56,447 nt of DNA, taken from positions 1-56,447 of the forward strand of contig JALCDX010000009.1 in assembly GCA_022641965.1 (NCBI GenBank), written 5' to 3'. The position numbers and the translations under genes are program-made. Under the pieces are notes generated by a model. The model saw nothing but the letters and a program-made list of their open reading frames with translations, ran no database searches and had not been told where the DNA came from. Position 1 is the stretch's first letter, and each line of letters opens with the position of its first letter. Shown here piece after piece: positions 48,427 to 56,375 of the stretch. This DNA is from Lactobacillus sp. Lineage in GTDB: Bacteria > Bacillota > Bacilli > Lactobacillales > Lactobacillaceae.

Positions 48427-49227
48427 TTAAATCTCCGTCATAAACATTTTTGCCGTTAATAGTTCAGGAACGGTCTTAGCAGTATAGGAAACGATCCGAT
48501 CAGTTTCACGTTTGGCACCTGGGTAGTAAGAAGCGGCACGTGCCCGGCCAGCACTTGAGAAATTGAATTCGACTTTGTAGCTATCTTGCAAAGCTGGCGC
48601 TGGAGCCGGGTTGGCTAGTGCTTTAGCCACGCCAGCTTTGATTTCAGCAGCAACATCAAGCGGGTGCTTGCTCCAAGTAGCACTGCCGCGGCCATGTTTG
48701 GTAGCAACGGTTACGATGCCAGGGCTGTCTTGCTCAGCTCGCTTGCACATGCCAGCATCCCCGGATAAGAAAATCGATGGCACGCCATATTGCGCACCGC
48801 AAAGCAAATTAAAGCTGAATTCAGATGCCAGTTCGCCATTTAATTTGACCCAAGAATACCAATCATGCTCGGTGGTGTGATCCAGTGGTGTGTCACTAGA
48901 GCCAGCTGGTGAGTGGTAACCGATGTGGATGGCCCCGCTGAAAGTTTCGTCAACGCCAGCCATCATTTCTTCTGGGGATGAATCCCAGCCGCGGATCAGC
49001 TGCACGCCTTGCGGCAAATCGGCAGGATCAATATTCATCCCATCTTCGTGGGCATCTTTTAAAACGACTTGGTAGCCAGCAGCCTGCGCCGCTTCACAGG
49101 CAGCAACTGCTTCACGAGTCATTTCTTTGACGCCAAGAGCATAGCCTTTTTCGCCATAATGGGTTTCGGGCCAGGAAGTGACATCGGCACAGCCCTCCAT
49201 ATCAACATCAATGTAGACTTTTTTCAT
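48427..49227 (-). CDS. dppA: M55 family D-aminopeptidase (DppA-like)
   Basis: A 266-residue zinc aminopeptidase acting on D-Ala-containing dipeptides. The zinc-binding DVDMEG is at the N-terminus, followed by KDAHEDGMNI, HIGYHSPAG and HDWYSWVKLNGELASEF, which carry the other ligands. An adjacent DmpA-like gene suggests joint recycling of D-amino-acid peptides from the wall. The ribosome site GGAGGC precedes the ATG. Confidence 0.93.
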   Translation of the reverse strand: MKKVYIDVDMEGCADVTSWPETHYGEKGYALGVKEMTREAVAACEAAQAAGYQVVLKDAHEDGMNIDPADLPQGVQLIRGWDSSPEEMMAGVDETFSGAIHIGYHSPAGSSDTPLDHTTEHDWYSWVKLNGELASEFSFNLLCGAQYGVPSIFLSGDAGMCKRAEQDSPGIVTVATKHGRGSATWSKHPLDVAAEIKAGVAKALANPAPAPALQDSYKVEFNFSSAGRARAASYYPGAKRETDRIVSYTAKTVPELLTAKMFMTEI

Positions 49228-49462
49228 GAGAAGCCTCCGTTAATTTTCTAATTTTTATTTCATAGTTAAGTTGATTATAGATTATTTTGTTGGGTATGAG
49301 TAGTTGCTAACGCATGTTAAAACCACTAAAGAATCAACATTTAACAATCAACATGCACAAGTTCTAATCCTTTTTGAGGTGTAAAAAGTCACCGGATTAA
49401 GAGACTTTGTTTGCTATAATTATTTTCGGATGACTATGCCTCCCCTGAAAGGAGGTGAGCAT

Positions 49463-49564
49463 ATGAAAAGCCTACTAACTTCGGTTGTAGCACCACTTAT
49501 CGTGGGTATAGCGTTATCGCTATTTGATCATTGGCCAGATGATCAGCACCACAACCAAAAATAG
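49463..49564 (+). CDS. fst: Fst/Ldr-type membrane toxin, type I TA system
   Basis: A 33-residue peptide, MKSLLTSVVAPLIVGIALSL followed by FDHWPDDQHHNQK. One hydrophobic helix with the APLIVG core and a charged, polar C-terminus is the Fst/Lpt family pattern. Such peptides damage the membrane when over-made. The ribosome site (AGGAGGTGAG) is strong but buried in a hairpin. Antisense RNA, rather than a protein, should neutralise it. Confidence 0.85.
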   Translation: MKSLLTSVVAPLIVGIALSLFDHWPDDQHHNQK

Positions 49565-49608
49565 GTCATCCTCTGGCCCTCAACGCTTGAAAAGTGCATC
49601 AAGTGACA

Positions 49609-49650
49609 AAAAAAAGCATTACCTTCTGTGGATACTAGGTAATGCTTTTT
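49609..49650. terminator. Shared bidirectional terminator of toxin mRNA and antisense RNA
   Basis: AAGCATTACCT pairs with AGGTAATGCTT, with T runs on both sides. In Fst modules the two convergent RNAs share this hairpin, giving an interaction loop. Confidence 0.88.
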
Positions 49651-49685
49651 GAGTATATGAATATAGCCATACTAGCTTCGTTGCA
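49609..49685 (-). ncRNA. Predicted antisense antitoxin RNA (RNA II)
   Basis: A TATACT at 49691-49696 (minus) would start an RNA of about 75 bases ending at the shared terminator. This fits the size and geometry of RNA II. The -35 is poor, so the promoter is tentative. Confidence 0.55.
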
Positions 49686-49744
49686 TGTTTAGTATAACAC
49701 GATAAAACAGTAAAAGCACTCATTTAAGTATTATTACAACTCAA

Positions 49745-49760
49745 ATATTTGATCAAATAT
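49745..49760. promoter_or_regulatory. 16-bp palindrome
   Basis: ATATTTGATCAAATAT, a perfect palindrome between the antisense-RNA promoter and the tRNA-Thr terminator. Possible operator; owner unknown. Confidence 0.4.
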
Positions 49761-49780
49761 CATTATTAATTCTTGCACAC

Positions 49781-49806
49781 AAAAAGCAGGCCTTATGCCT
49801 GCTTTT
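49781..49806 (-). terminator. Intrinsic terminator after tRNA-Thr
   Basis: AGCAGGC/GCCTGCT stem with a T run on the minus strand. Confidence 0.85.
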
Positions 49807-49814
49807 CAATATTA

Positions 49815-49887
49815 TGCCGATTGGCAGAATCGAACTGCCGACCTTCTCTTTACGAGGGAGACGCTCTACCAACTGAGCTAAATCGGC
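49815..49887 (-). tRNA. tRNA-Thr(CGT)
   Basis: 73 nt, acceptor GCCGATT/AATCGGC, discriminator A, D stem GCTC/GAGC. The anticodon loop CTCGTAA gives CGT. The anticodon stem has a C-A mismatch at its loop-closing pair (31-39). CCA not encoded. Confidence 0.92.
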
Positions 49888-49993
49888 TCCACGACGTAAA
49901 ATTATATCAGACCAGCAGCCTGAGCGCAATCATCTTCATTTCATAAAAAATGCTAAAATAAAGCCAAGCTTCTAAACAAGCAAGGAGGAAATT

Positions 49994-50986
49994 ATGCGTA
50001 TTCTAGTTATTGGCGGAGCCGGCTACATTGGCTCCCACGCTGTTAAAAAATTGCTAGCAGCAGGCAATGAAGTCACTGTGTTGGATGCTCTCTACACTGG
50101 CCACCGGCGGGCGGTTGACTCCCGTGCCAAATTCATTCAAGGAAGCATTCTCGATAAATTTTTGCTGACTAACATTATGCAAACTGAAAAAATCGAGGCT
50201 GTCATGCACTTTGCGGCTTATTCGCTCGTGCCTGAATCAGTCAAAAAACCGCTGAAGTACTATGACAACAATGTCAGCGGCATGATCAGCCTGCTTCAAG
50301 CAATGCATGCAGCCGGCGTGAAATACCTAATCTTCTCATCCAGTGCTGCTACTTATGGCATCCCTGAGAAATTGTCAATTACCGAAGAAACGCCGCTCAA
50401 GCCAATCAACCCTTATGGCGAAACTAAAATGATGATGGAGCTGATGATGCACTGGGCCGACCAAGCAGACGGCATCAAATCTATCGCTTTGCGCTACTTC
50501 AACGTCGCTGGTGCCAGCCTTGATGCTTCGATCGGCGAAGATCACCATCCTGAAACGCACTTGATTCCTAATATTTTGCAGTCAGCCATCAACAAAACCG
50601 GCAAGTTTACCATCTTCGGCAATGACTATAACACCCCTGATGGGACCAATGTCCGCGACTACGTCCATGTCGTCGATTTGGTTGACGCCCACTGGCTGGC
50701 TTTGCAGCACTTAGTCAAAACCAATAAATCCGATGTCTTCAATTTAGGCTCTGCTCATGGCTTTTCTAACTTGCAAATCTTGCAAGCAGCTATTAAGGCT
50801 ACCGGTCAAGACATTCCTTATACCATTGGGCCGCGGCGCGGAGGCGATCCTGACTCATTAGTTGCTGATTCGACCAAAGCTCGGCAAATCCTGGGTTGGC
50901 AGCCGCAACATGAACAAATTGAGCAAATTATTGCTTCAGCGTGGAAGTGGCATCAAACCCATCCTGCTGGCTACCAAGACTATTAA
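49994..50986 (+). CDS. galE: UDP-glucose 4-epimerase
   Basis: A 330-residue SDR-family epimerase interconverting UDP-glucose and UDP-galactose. The NAD motif GGAGYIGSHA begins at residue 7; SSSAATYG and PYGETKMMME hold the Ser and Tyr-x3-Lys catalytic residues. AAGGAGGAAA precedes the ATG. It stands alone rather than in a gal operon, perhaps to supply galactose for the surface glycan genes. Confidence 0.96.
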   Translation: MRILVIGGAGYIGSHAVKKLLAAGNEVTVLDALYTGHRRAVDSRAKFIQGSILDKFLLTNIMQTEKIEAVMHFAAYSLVPESVKKPLKYYDNNVSGMISLLQAMHAAGVKYLIFSSSAATYGIPEKLSITEETPLKPINPYGETKMMMELMMHWADQADGIKSIALRYFNVAGASLDASIGEDHHPETHLIPNILQSAINKTGKFTIFGNDYNTPDGTNVRDYVHVVDLVDAHWLALQHLVKTNKSDVFNLGSAHGFSNLQILQAAIKATGQDIPYTIGPRRGGDPDSLVADSTKARQILGWQPQHEQIEQIIASAWKWHQTHPAGYQDY

Positions 50987-51103
50987 CATAACTTATACTC
51001 AGCATAAAAAACTTTTAAATGCTAACTTCTTGCCCACCGAAAAAAAACATGCTAAATTAATAATCGTCTTAAACAAAGACCCATCATTTACTATCTATAA
51101 ACC

Positions 51104-51138
51104 AAAAAAGATCTCCGTTCTGCGGAGATCTTTTTTTG
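51104..51138. terminator. Bidirectional terminator between galE and adhE
   Basis: AAGATCTCCG/CGGAGATCTT, 10 bp, with A and T runs on both sides. Confidence 0.92.
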
Positions 51139-51170
51139 TGCTTTTTTACTAATCAGTTAAACTGAATAGC

Positions 51171-53789
51171 TTATTTAATACCTTTGCCAACATAACAATC
51201 TTCCATTAATTGCTTAATTTGGCTAATAAACGGAGAAACTGGATTGGTTACCGTATTTTGATCACTGTATGCTTGCACAGCTAATTGATCAACATTGTCC
51301 TTAAATTCTTGTTCACTAACGCCATTGTCTTTAAAGCTGACTTTGATGTTTAAGTTGTGAGCTAATTCAATGATTCTTTGAATCAAATTATCAACTGATT
51401 CGTCTTCAGTCTTGCCGCCCAATCCTAGCATTCTAGCCAATTCAGCATAATCATGCTTAGCACGATATTCAGAATAATGCGGCCACATTGCTAATTTGCG
51501 TGGTTTTTGCGCATTAAAGCGAATCACTTGCGGCATCACAATTGCATCGCTTAATCCCGAAGGAATGTTGAATTTTGAGCCAACCGTATGTGCAATTGAG
51601 TGCCCGATGCCCAAGAAAGCATTTGAATAAGCCATCCCGGCAATTGTAGCTGCATCGTGCATCTTGTCTCGAGCTTCTAAGTCGCCATTATAAGAAGCTT
51701 CTAAGTTCTTGAAAATTCGTTTAGCCGCTTCAACTGACCAGCCACGAGTAAAGTCGGTTGCCATCGTTGAAACGTATGATTCAACCGCGTGACCCAAAGC
51801 CTCAAAGCCAGAGCGAGCAATTAACGACTTCGGCAAATCTTCAACAAACTGTGAATCTACAATTGTTACTTCTGGATCCAAAGCATAGTCGCAGATCGTG
51901 TGCTTAATGCCGCTATGTTCATCTTTAATAACTGCTACTGGTGAAACTTCTGAACCAGTCCCAGACGTTGTTGGGATGCAGACCAATTGCACTAAATGTT
52001 TGCTGGGAAACAAGACCGTCCGTTTCCGAATGTCCAAAAACCGTTGGTATGCATCAGCATATGACATTTCAGGATTCTCATACATCAGCCGCATCAGCTT
52101 GGCAGCGTCCATGACTGATCCGCCGCCTAAAGCGATGACTACGTCTGGTTTGAAGATTTGCATCCGGTGAACACCATCATCAACGACGGAAGTAGTCGGA
52201 CTCTTAGTGACGCCAGCAAAAATTTCATAAGACTTTTGGCCACGGCGTTTACTGATGATATCAGTAATCACATTGGCAAAGCCTTGCTTAGCTACGCCTT
52301 CATCAGTCACGATAAAGAAGCGTTCAACATTTGGCATGTGCCGCAAGTAGTTAGCAGCGTTCTTTTCAAAGTAAGACTTAGCTGGCACTTTGATCCACTG
52401 CATATTGTCACGCCGCATAGCAACCGTCTTGATGTTCAGCAAGTCGGCTGCAGAGATATTGTGTGAGACTGAATTTTGGCCATATGAACCAGTGCCCAAA
52501 GTCAATGATGGGGTCATATTGTTGTACAAATCGCCAATGCCACCGACTGCAGCTGGGGTATTTACCAAAATCCGGCAAGCTGACATAGCTAAAGCAAATT
52601 TTTCAATCAGAGCCTGATCATGCGTATGAATGCCAGCCGTGTGGCCACGACCGCCATAGTTCAGCAATTCGGTGCAGATCCTGAAAGCATCATCAGTACT
52701 TTTAGCTTTGTACATTGACAAAACTGGTGACAGCTTTTCAGCGGATAATGGATAATCGCGGCCAACACCATCTAATTCTGCAATTAGGACTTTGGTGTCT
52801 TTTGGCACGTTCAAACCGCACAGCTTAGCAATTTCGTAGGCTGATTTACCAGCAATTGGTCCGCGGACAGTCCCACGGCGAGGATCAATGAAGCCATCTG
52901 AAAATTGTTTGATTTCGTTTGGTTTAACGAAGTAGCAGTTCCAGTTCTTGAATTCTTCTTTAACTTGGTCGTAAATCTCATGATCAACGACAACTGAGTT
53001 TTCAGAAGAACAAATCATCCCATTATCAAAGGTCTTGGATAAAACAATGTCGTAAACTGTCTTCTTAATATCAGCAGTCTTTTCAATATAAGATGGACCA
53101 TTGCCTGGTCCAACGCCAAGAGCTGGTTTGCCAGTTGAATAGGCTGCTTTAACCATGCTCGGGCCACCGGTTGCCAGAACCGTCTGCACATCTGGATGGT
53201 TCATCAAATCCGTAGTTGCTTGCAAGCTGGGCTGCGTAATCCATTGAATGCAGTTCTTTGGTGCGCCGGCAGCAATTGCAGCAGCTGAAATAATTTCGGC
53301 AGTCTTAACACAGCACTTTTGTGCTTGTGGGTGGAAGCCAAAAATAATTGAGTTTCTGGTCTTCAAGGCAATCATTGATTTAAAGATTACAGTTGAAGTG
53401 GGATTAGTCACTGGCGTAACCCCAGCGATGACGCCGATTGGTTCAGCAATCTTAATTAATTGCCGCTCACGGTCACGGTCAATAACGCCAACCGTTTTTT
53501 CATCGCGCAAAGTGTTCCAAATATTCTCACTGGCAAACATGTTCTTCGTGGTTTTATCTTCAACGATGCCACGGCCAGTTTCTTCAACGGCCATCTTAGC
53601 CAGCTCATATGAATGTTGTTCGCCCGCAATTGCAATTGCCTGACAAATTTTATCTACTTGTGCCTGCGTAAAATCCGACATTTGATCCAAGGCAACATGC
53701 GATTTCTTGACTAAATCGTCAATCATCGCAGCAACTTCTTCTTTGCTTTGGCCTGCTTGCGGCTTTGCTTGTGCTTTGGTTTCAGTCAT
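51171..53789 (-). CDS. adhE: Bifunctional acetaldehyde/alcohol dehydrogenase
   Basis: An 872-residue AdhE turning acetyl-CoA into ethanol with two NADH. The N-terminal aldehyde dehydrogenase half has the catalytic cysteine in GMICSSENSV. The C-terminal iron-dependent alcohol dehydrogenase half has TTSGTGSEVSPVAV and the metal-binding GHAVESYVS and GIGHSIAHTVGSKFNIP. The start is MTETKAQAKP after GGAGGG; 12 upstream codons lack a ribosome site. A linker of normal length joins the halves. It serves redox balance. Confidence 0.97.
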   Translation of the reverse strand: MTETKAQAKPQAGQSKEEVAAMIDDLVKKSHVALDQMSDFTQAQVDKICQAIAIAGEQHSYELAKMAVEETGRGIVEDKTTKNMFASENIWNTLRDEKTVGVIDRDRERQLIKIAEPIGVIAGVTPVTNPTSTVIFKSMIALKTRNSIIFGFHPQAQKCCVKTAEIISAAAIAAGAPKNCIQWITQPSLQATTDLMNHPDVQTVLATGGPSMVKAAYSTGKPALGVGPGNGPSYIEKTADIKKTVYDIVLSKTFDNGMICSSENSVVVDHEIYDQVKEEFKNWNCYFVKPNEIKQFSDGFIDPRRGTVRGPIAGKSAYEIAKLCGLNVPKDTKVLIAELDGVGRDYPLSAEKLSPVLSMYKAKSTDDAFRICTELLNYGGRGHTAGIHTHDQALIEKFALAMSACRILVNTPAAVGGIGDLYNNMTPSLTLGTGSYGQNSVSHNISAADLLNIKTVAMRRDNMQWIKVPAKSYFEKNAANYLRHMPNVERFFIVTDEGVAKQGFANVITDIISKRRGQKSYEIFAGVTKSPTTSVVDDGVHRMQIFKPDVVIALGGGSVMDAAKLMRLMYENPEMSYADAYQRFLDIRKRTVLFPSKHLVQLVCIPTTSGTGSEVSPVAVIKDEHSGIKHTICDYALDPEVTIVDSQFVEDLPKSLIARSGFEALGHAVESYVSTMATDFTRGWSVEAAKRIFKNLEASYNGDLEARDKMHDAATIAGMAYSNAFLGIGHSIAHTVGSKFNIPSGLSDAIVMPQVIRFNAQKPRKLAMWPHYSEYRAKHDYAELARMLGLGGKTEDESVDNLIQRIIELAHNLNIKVSFKDNGVSEQEFKDNVDQLAVQAYSDQNTVTNPVSPFISQIKQLMEDCYVGKGIK

Positions 53790-54157
53790 CTTAGCACCCT
53801 CCATTGCTTGTGAAAATTCTATCAACTGCTTATATTATAAAACTATTATTGCTGATATAAAAGGAATGCGATCCATATATTATAGGAGAAAAATATCACT
53901 AAGTTTTAATCTTTCTTTCTATAAAGGTTATTTATTCTGGCCATAAACAAAAAATATGAAAATTCTGTAAAAAGGCTACTCTGCTATGATTACGCTTACA
54001 ATGTTGATCTATCAACGTTTGTCAACGCTTTCAGTGCTTGCTATGATTTGAGTATGATTTGAGATCGTAAGTTTAATTACGGTTGCGCGAGCTGCTACAG
54101 CAGCATTTGTCCTCAATTTGGACAAATCGCAACAGTTTCTTGAGGAGGATTTTTGTA
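53790..54157. other. Divergent adhE/glpQ control region
   Basis: It holds a glpQ promoter with an overlapping cre, a GTTGATCTATCAAC inverted repeat (54003-54016), two direct copies of TATGATTTGAG (54042-54063) and a leader hairpin ATTTGTCC/GGACAAAT (54105-54127) before glpQ. No obvious adhE promoter was identified. Confidence 0.7.
54019..54047 (+). promoter_or_regulatory. glpQ promoter with cre site
   Basis: TTGTCA, 17 bases, TATGAT. A perfect cre consensus match TGTCAACGCTTTCA (54020-54033) overlaps the -35 and spacer, so CcpA would block transcription when glucose is plentiful. Confidence 0.78.
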
Positions 54158-54946
54158 ATGAGTGAAAAACGTATTTTTTCACACCGCGGGATGTCTACTT
54201 TGGCTCCTGAAAACACCATTCCTGCATTTGAATTAATGCACAAATACGGTGCTAACTGGTTGGAAACTGACTTGGGTATTACCAAGGATGAAAAGTTGGT
54301 TATTATCCACGATGACTACTTAGACCGCACTACCAACGGCCACGGCCGCGTTGTTGACCACACCTTTGACGAAATTCGTTCTTTAGATGCTGGTTCTTGG
54401 TTCTCACCTAAGTTCAAAGGCACCCAAGTTCCTACTTTGGACGAATTAATCGCTGTTATGAACAAGTACAAGCTCAACGCCAACTTTGAATTGAAAGCTA
54501 TCATTGGCGAAGGTGCCAACCACCTGGCTGACTCTGAAATCAAGCAATTCGCTAAGAAATTAGACGAAATTGACCCTGAATGCCAAATCCTGATTTCTTC
54601 ATTCAACCCAATCATGCTGCTCAAGCTGCGGGCTCTGCGTCCTGACTTGGACTACGCTTGCTTGTTTGAAACTCATACTTTATACGAAGACTGGCCATTA
54701 ATCTGTGAAGCTTGTGGTGCTAAGACTATTCACCCACAAAGCGAAGGCTTAACCCGTGGCCAAGTTCAAGAATGGAAAGACATGGGCTACAAGGTTAACG
54801 TTTGGACCTGCGACACCATCGACCGGGCCAACGAATTATGGAACTGGGGCGTAGATGGCGTCTTCACTGACATCACCCAATCATTCCCAGGTCATCAAAG
54901 AGAGGACGGTCCACACTATGGAAAATTCCTCACAACTTGGTTCTAA
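54158..54946 (+). CDS. glpQ: Glycerophosphodiester phosphodiesterase
   Basis: A 262-residue cytosolic GDPD. The family motif FSHRGMSTLAPENTIPAF, with the catalytic histidine in HRG, and LETDLGITKDEKLVIIHDDYLDRTTNG, with metal-binding Glu-x-Asp and the second histidine, are intact. No signal peptide. GAGGAGG lies seven bases before the ATG. It hydrolyses glycerophosphodiesters to glycerol-3-phosphate. It overlaps the next gene by 29 bases, so that MFS protein probably imports its substrate. Confidence 0.95.
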   Translation: MSEKRIFSHRGMSTLAPENTIPAFELMHKYGANWLETDLGITKDEKLVIIHDDYLDRTTNGHGRVVDHTFDEIRSLDAGSWFSPKFKGTQVPTLDELIAVMNKYKLNANFELKAIIGEGANHLADSEIKQFAKKLDEIDPECQILISSFNPIMLLKLRALRPDLDYACLFETHTLYEDWPLICEACGAKTIHPQSEGLTRGQVQEWKDMGYKVNVWTCDTIDRANELWNWGVDGVFTDITQSFPGHQREDGPHYGKFLTTWF

Positions 54947-56282
54947 ACCAAAGAAGCACGGCTTTTTAACTAAAGTCGGCTTCCAAAATGGCAAGCAATT
55001 CTCAGGTTTCCTGAGTGTCGTTTTTGCAGGTCAGATTATCTACTCAGCCTTTGAAGCTTTCAAAGGTACTTTCTACGACCTGCTGTTAAAAGTTTTACAC
55101 TTAAACAATGCTCAACTGGGTGTTATCTTCAGTTTGATCGGGATTTCAGTCTTCTTCTACATCCCTGGTGGCTGGATCAACAACCGGTTCTCCGTTCGTT
55201 CTATCTTGATCGTTTCAATGCTGATCAGATTCGTCACGGTGTTAGCTATGACCCTGTTTACCCTAAGCTTTGGTGCTTTAAGAGTAATCGCAGTCATTTG
55301 GGGCTTGGTTGACGCTGTCTTCTGGCCAGCTGTCTTAAATGGTGTCGACATGCTGTCTGACCCAGGCCACAAAGGCTTGGCCTATGGTATGTTGGAATCC
55401 ATCCGTCGTGCTCTGGAAATGAGCATGAACTTGATTTTAGTTGGTGTAATGTCCTTAATGGGCGGCATCGCTGTTTTCAAGGGCGGCATGTTTGTTTACA
55501 ACTTGCTGCTGCTACCACTTTGCTGGTGGGTTTGGAAACGTGTGCCAAACAACGGTATTGCGACTGAAAAGACCAACGAAAGCGGTAAATCTTTAGAAGC
55601 CTTAAAAGGTTTGGGAAAAGTTATGACTTACCCAAAGATTTGGCTGGCCGCTTTAGTTGCCTTGACCATTTACTGGTGCTACATCAACTTGATCTACACC
55701 GTTCCATACTTGCAAGCTGTCTTCCACGTAAGTCAGAGCGTTGCTTCTATCTTCGGTATTATTAACACCGGTGCGATGGGTGTTCTGTGTGGGGCCGTAT
55801 CTGGTATCTTGACTGACTACGTCTTCCACTCAACTTCAAGAATGATGTTCTCAGCTCTGTTATTAGCTGCGATCACAATGGCTATTTTGCTGGTTATGCC
55901 TAAAGGCATGAACATGCTGTGGCCTACCATCATTTTGCTGCTGGTTTACTCATTCGCTATGTTCTTGGCTAAGGGTATTATCATGGCCCCAATCAGTGAA
56001 GCTGACGTTCCAGACAAATACACTGGTTCAGCTATGAGTGTTGGTTCATTTGCTGGTTATGCACCAGTCTTCTGGGCATACGGTTTGAACGGTTCTATCA
56101 TCGACCACAACAAGCCAGTTACTGCTTACACTCACATCTTCACCATTGGTGTTATCGTTGCCGCTGCTGGTACTGTTTGTGCCTTGATCTTAATGATCGC
56201 TAACCGCAAGCAAGACAAGAAGCGTCACGAAGAAGCTATGGCTAAACGTGCAGCTGCTAAGAAAAACGCTGACAAAGCTTAA
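54918..56282 (+). CDS. MFS transporter paired with glpQ
   Basis: A 454-residue, 12-helix MFS protein. I start at MENSSQLGSKPKKHG with AGAGAGG upstream. The N-terminal NGKQFSGFLSVVFAGQIIY and IPGGWINNRFSVRSILIV are shared with the frameshifted gene at 33515-34844. The C-terminus is a basic tail (KKRHEEAMAKRAAAKKNADKA). Coupling to glpQ suggests glycerophosphodiester or sugar-phosphate import; this is inference. Confidence 0.9.
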   Translation: MENSSQLGSKPKKHGFLTKVGFQNGKQFSGFLSVVFAGQIIYSAFEAFKGTFYDLLLKVLHLNNAQLGVIFSLIGISVFFYIPGGWINNRFSVRSILIVSMLIRFVTVLAMTLFTLSFGALRVIAVIWGLVDAVFWPAVLNGVDMLSDPGHKGLAYGMLESIRRALEMSMNLILVGVMSLMGGIAVFKGGMFVYNLLLLPLCWWVWKRVPNNGIATEKTNESGKSLEALKGLGKVMTYPKIWLAALVALTIYWCYINLIYTVPYLQAVFHVSQSVASIFGIINTGAMGVLCGAVSGILTDYVFHSTSRMMFSALLLAAITMAILLVMPKGMNMLWPTIILLLVYSFAMFLAKGIIMAPISEADVPDKYTGSAMSVGSFAGYAPVFWAYGLNGSIIDHNKPVTAYTHIFTIGVIVAAAGTVCALILMIANRKQDKKRHEEAMAKRAAAKKNADKA

Positions 56283-56322
56283 TTGCTAATTTGCTAATGA
56301 CTAAAAAAGGATTGTTGAGCAA

Positions 56323-56367
56323 TGAAGTGCCTCATAATTGTTAGACATAAATCTAACAGTTATGAGG
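56323..56367 (+). mobile_element. Left end of an insertion sequence with a protective hairpin
   Basis: Starts near TGAAGTGCCTC. A 16-bp inverted repeat (56330-56345 with 56352-56367, six-base loop) buries the GAGG ribosome site of the transposase ORF. This matches IS elements that block translation from read-through transcripts. The right end lies outside the window. Confidence 0.68.
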
Positions 56368-56375
56368 TATTTTTT

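Larger units (their letters stand above)
49415..49650 (+). promoter_or_regulatory. Fst-type toxin mRNA unit: promoter, RBS hairpin and foldback helix
   Basis: TATAAT at 49415-49420 predicts transcript start near 49427. The 5' end GGATGAC (49428-49434) is complementary to GTCATCC (49565-49571) just after the toxin stop. CCTCC (49438 onward) pairs with GGAGG (49451-49455) of the ribosome site. The unit ends at the hairpin 49609-49650, a total of about 220 bases, matching RNA I of the pAD1 par locus. Confidence 0.75.

Noticed and set aside
53800..53830. Rex-box upstream of adhE (TTGTGAAAATTC...)
   Set aside because: Only the left half matches TTGTGAA; the right half matches TTCACAA at three of seven positions.
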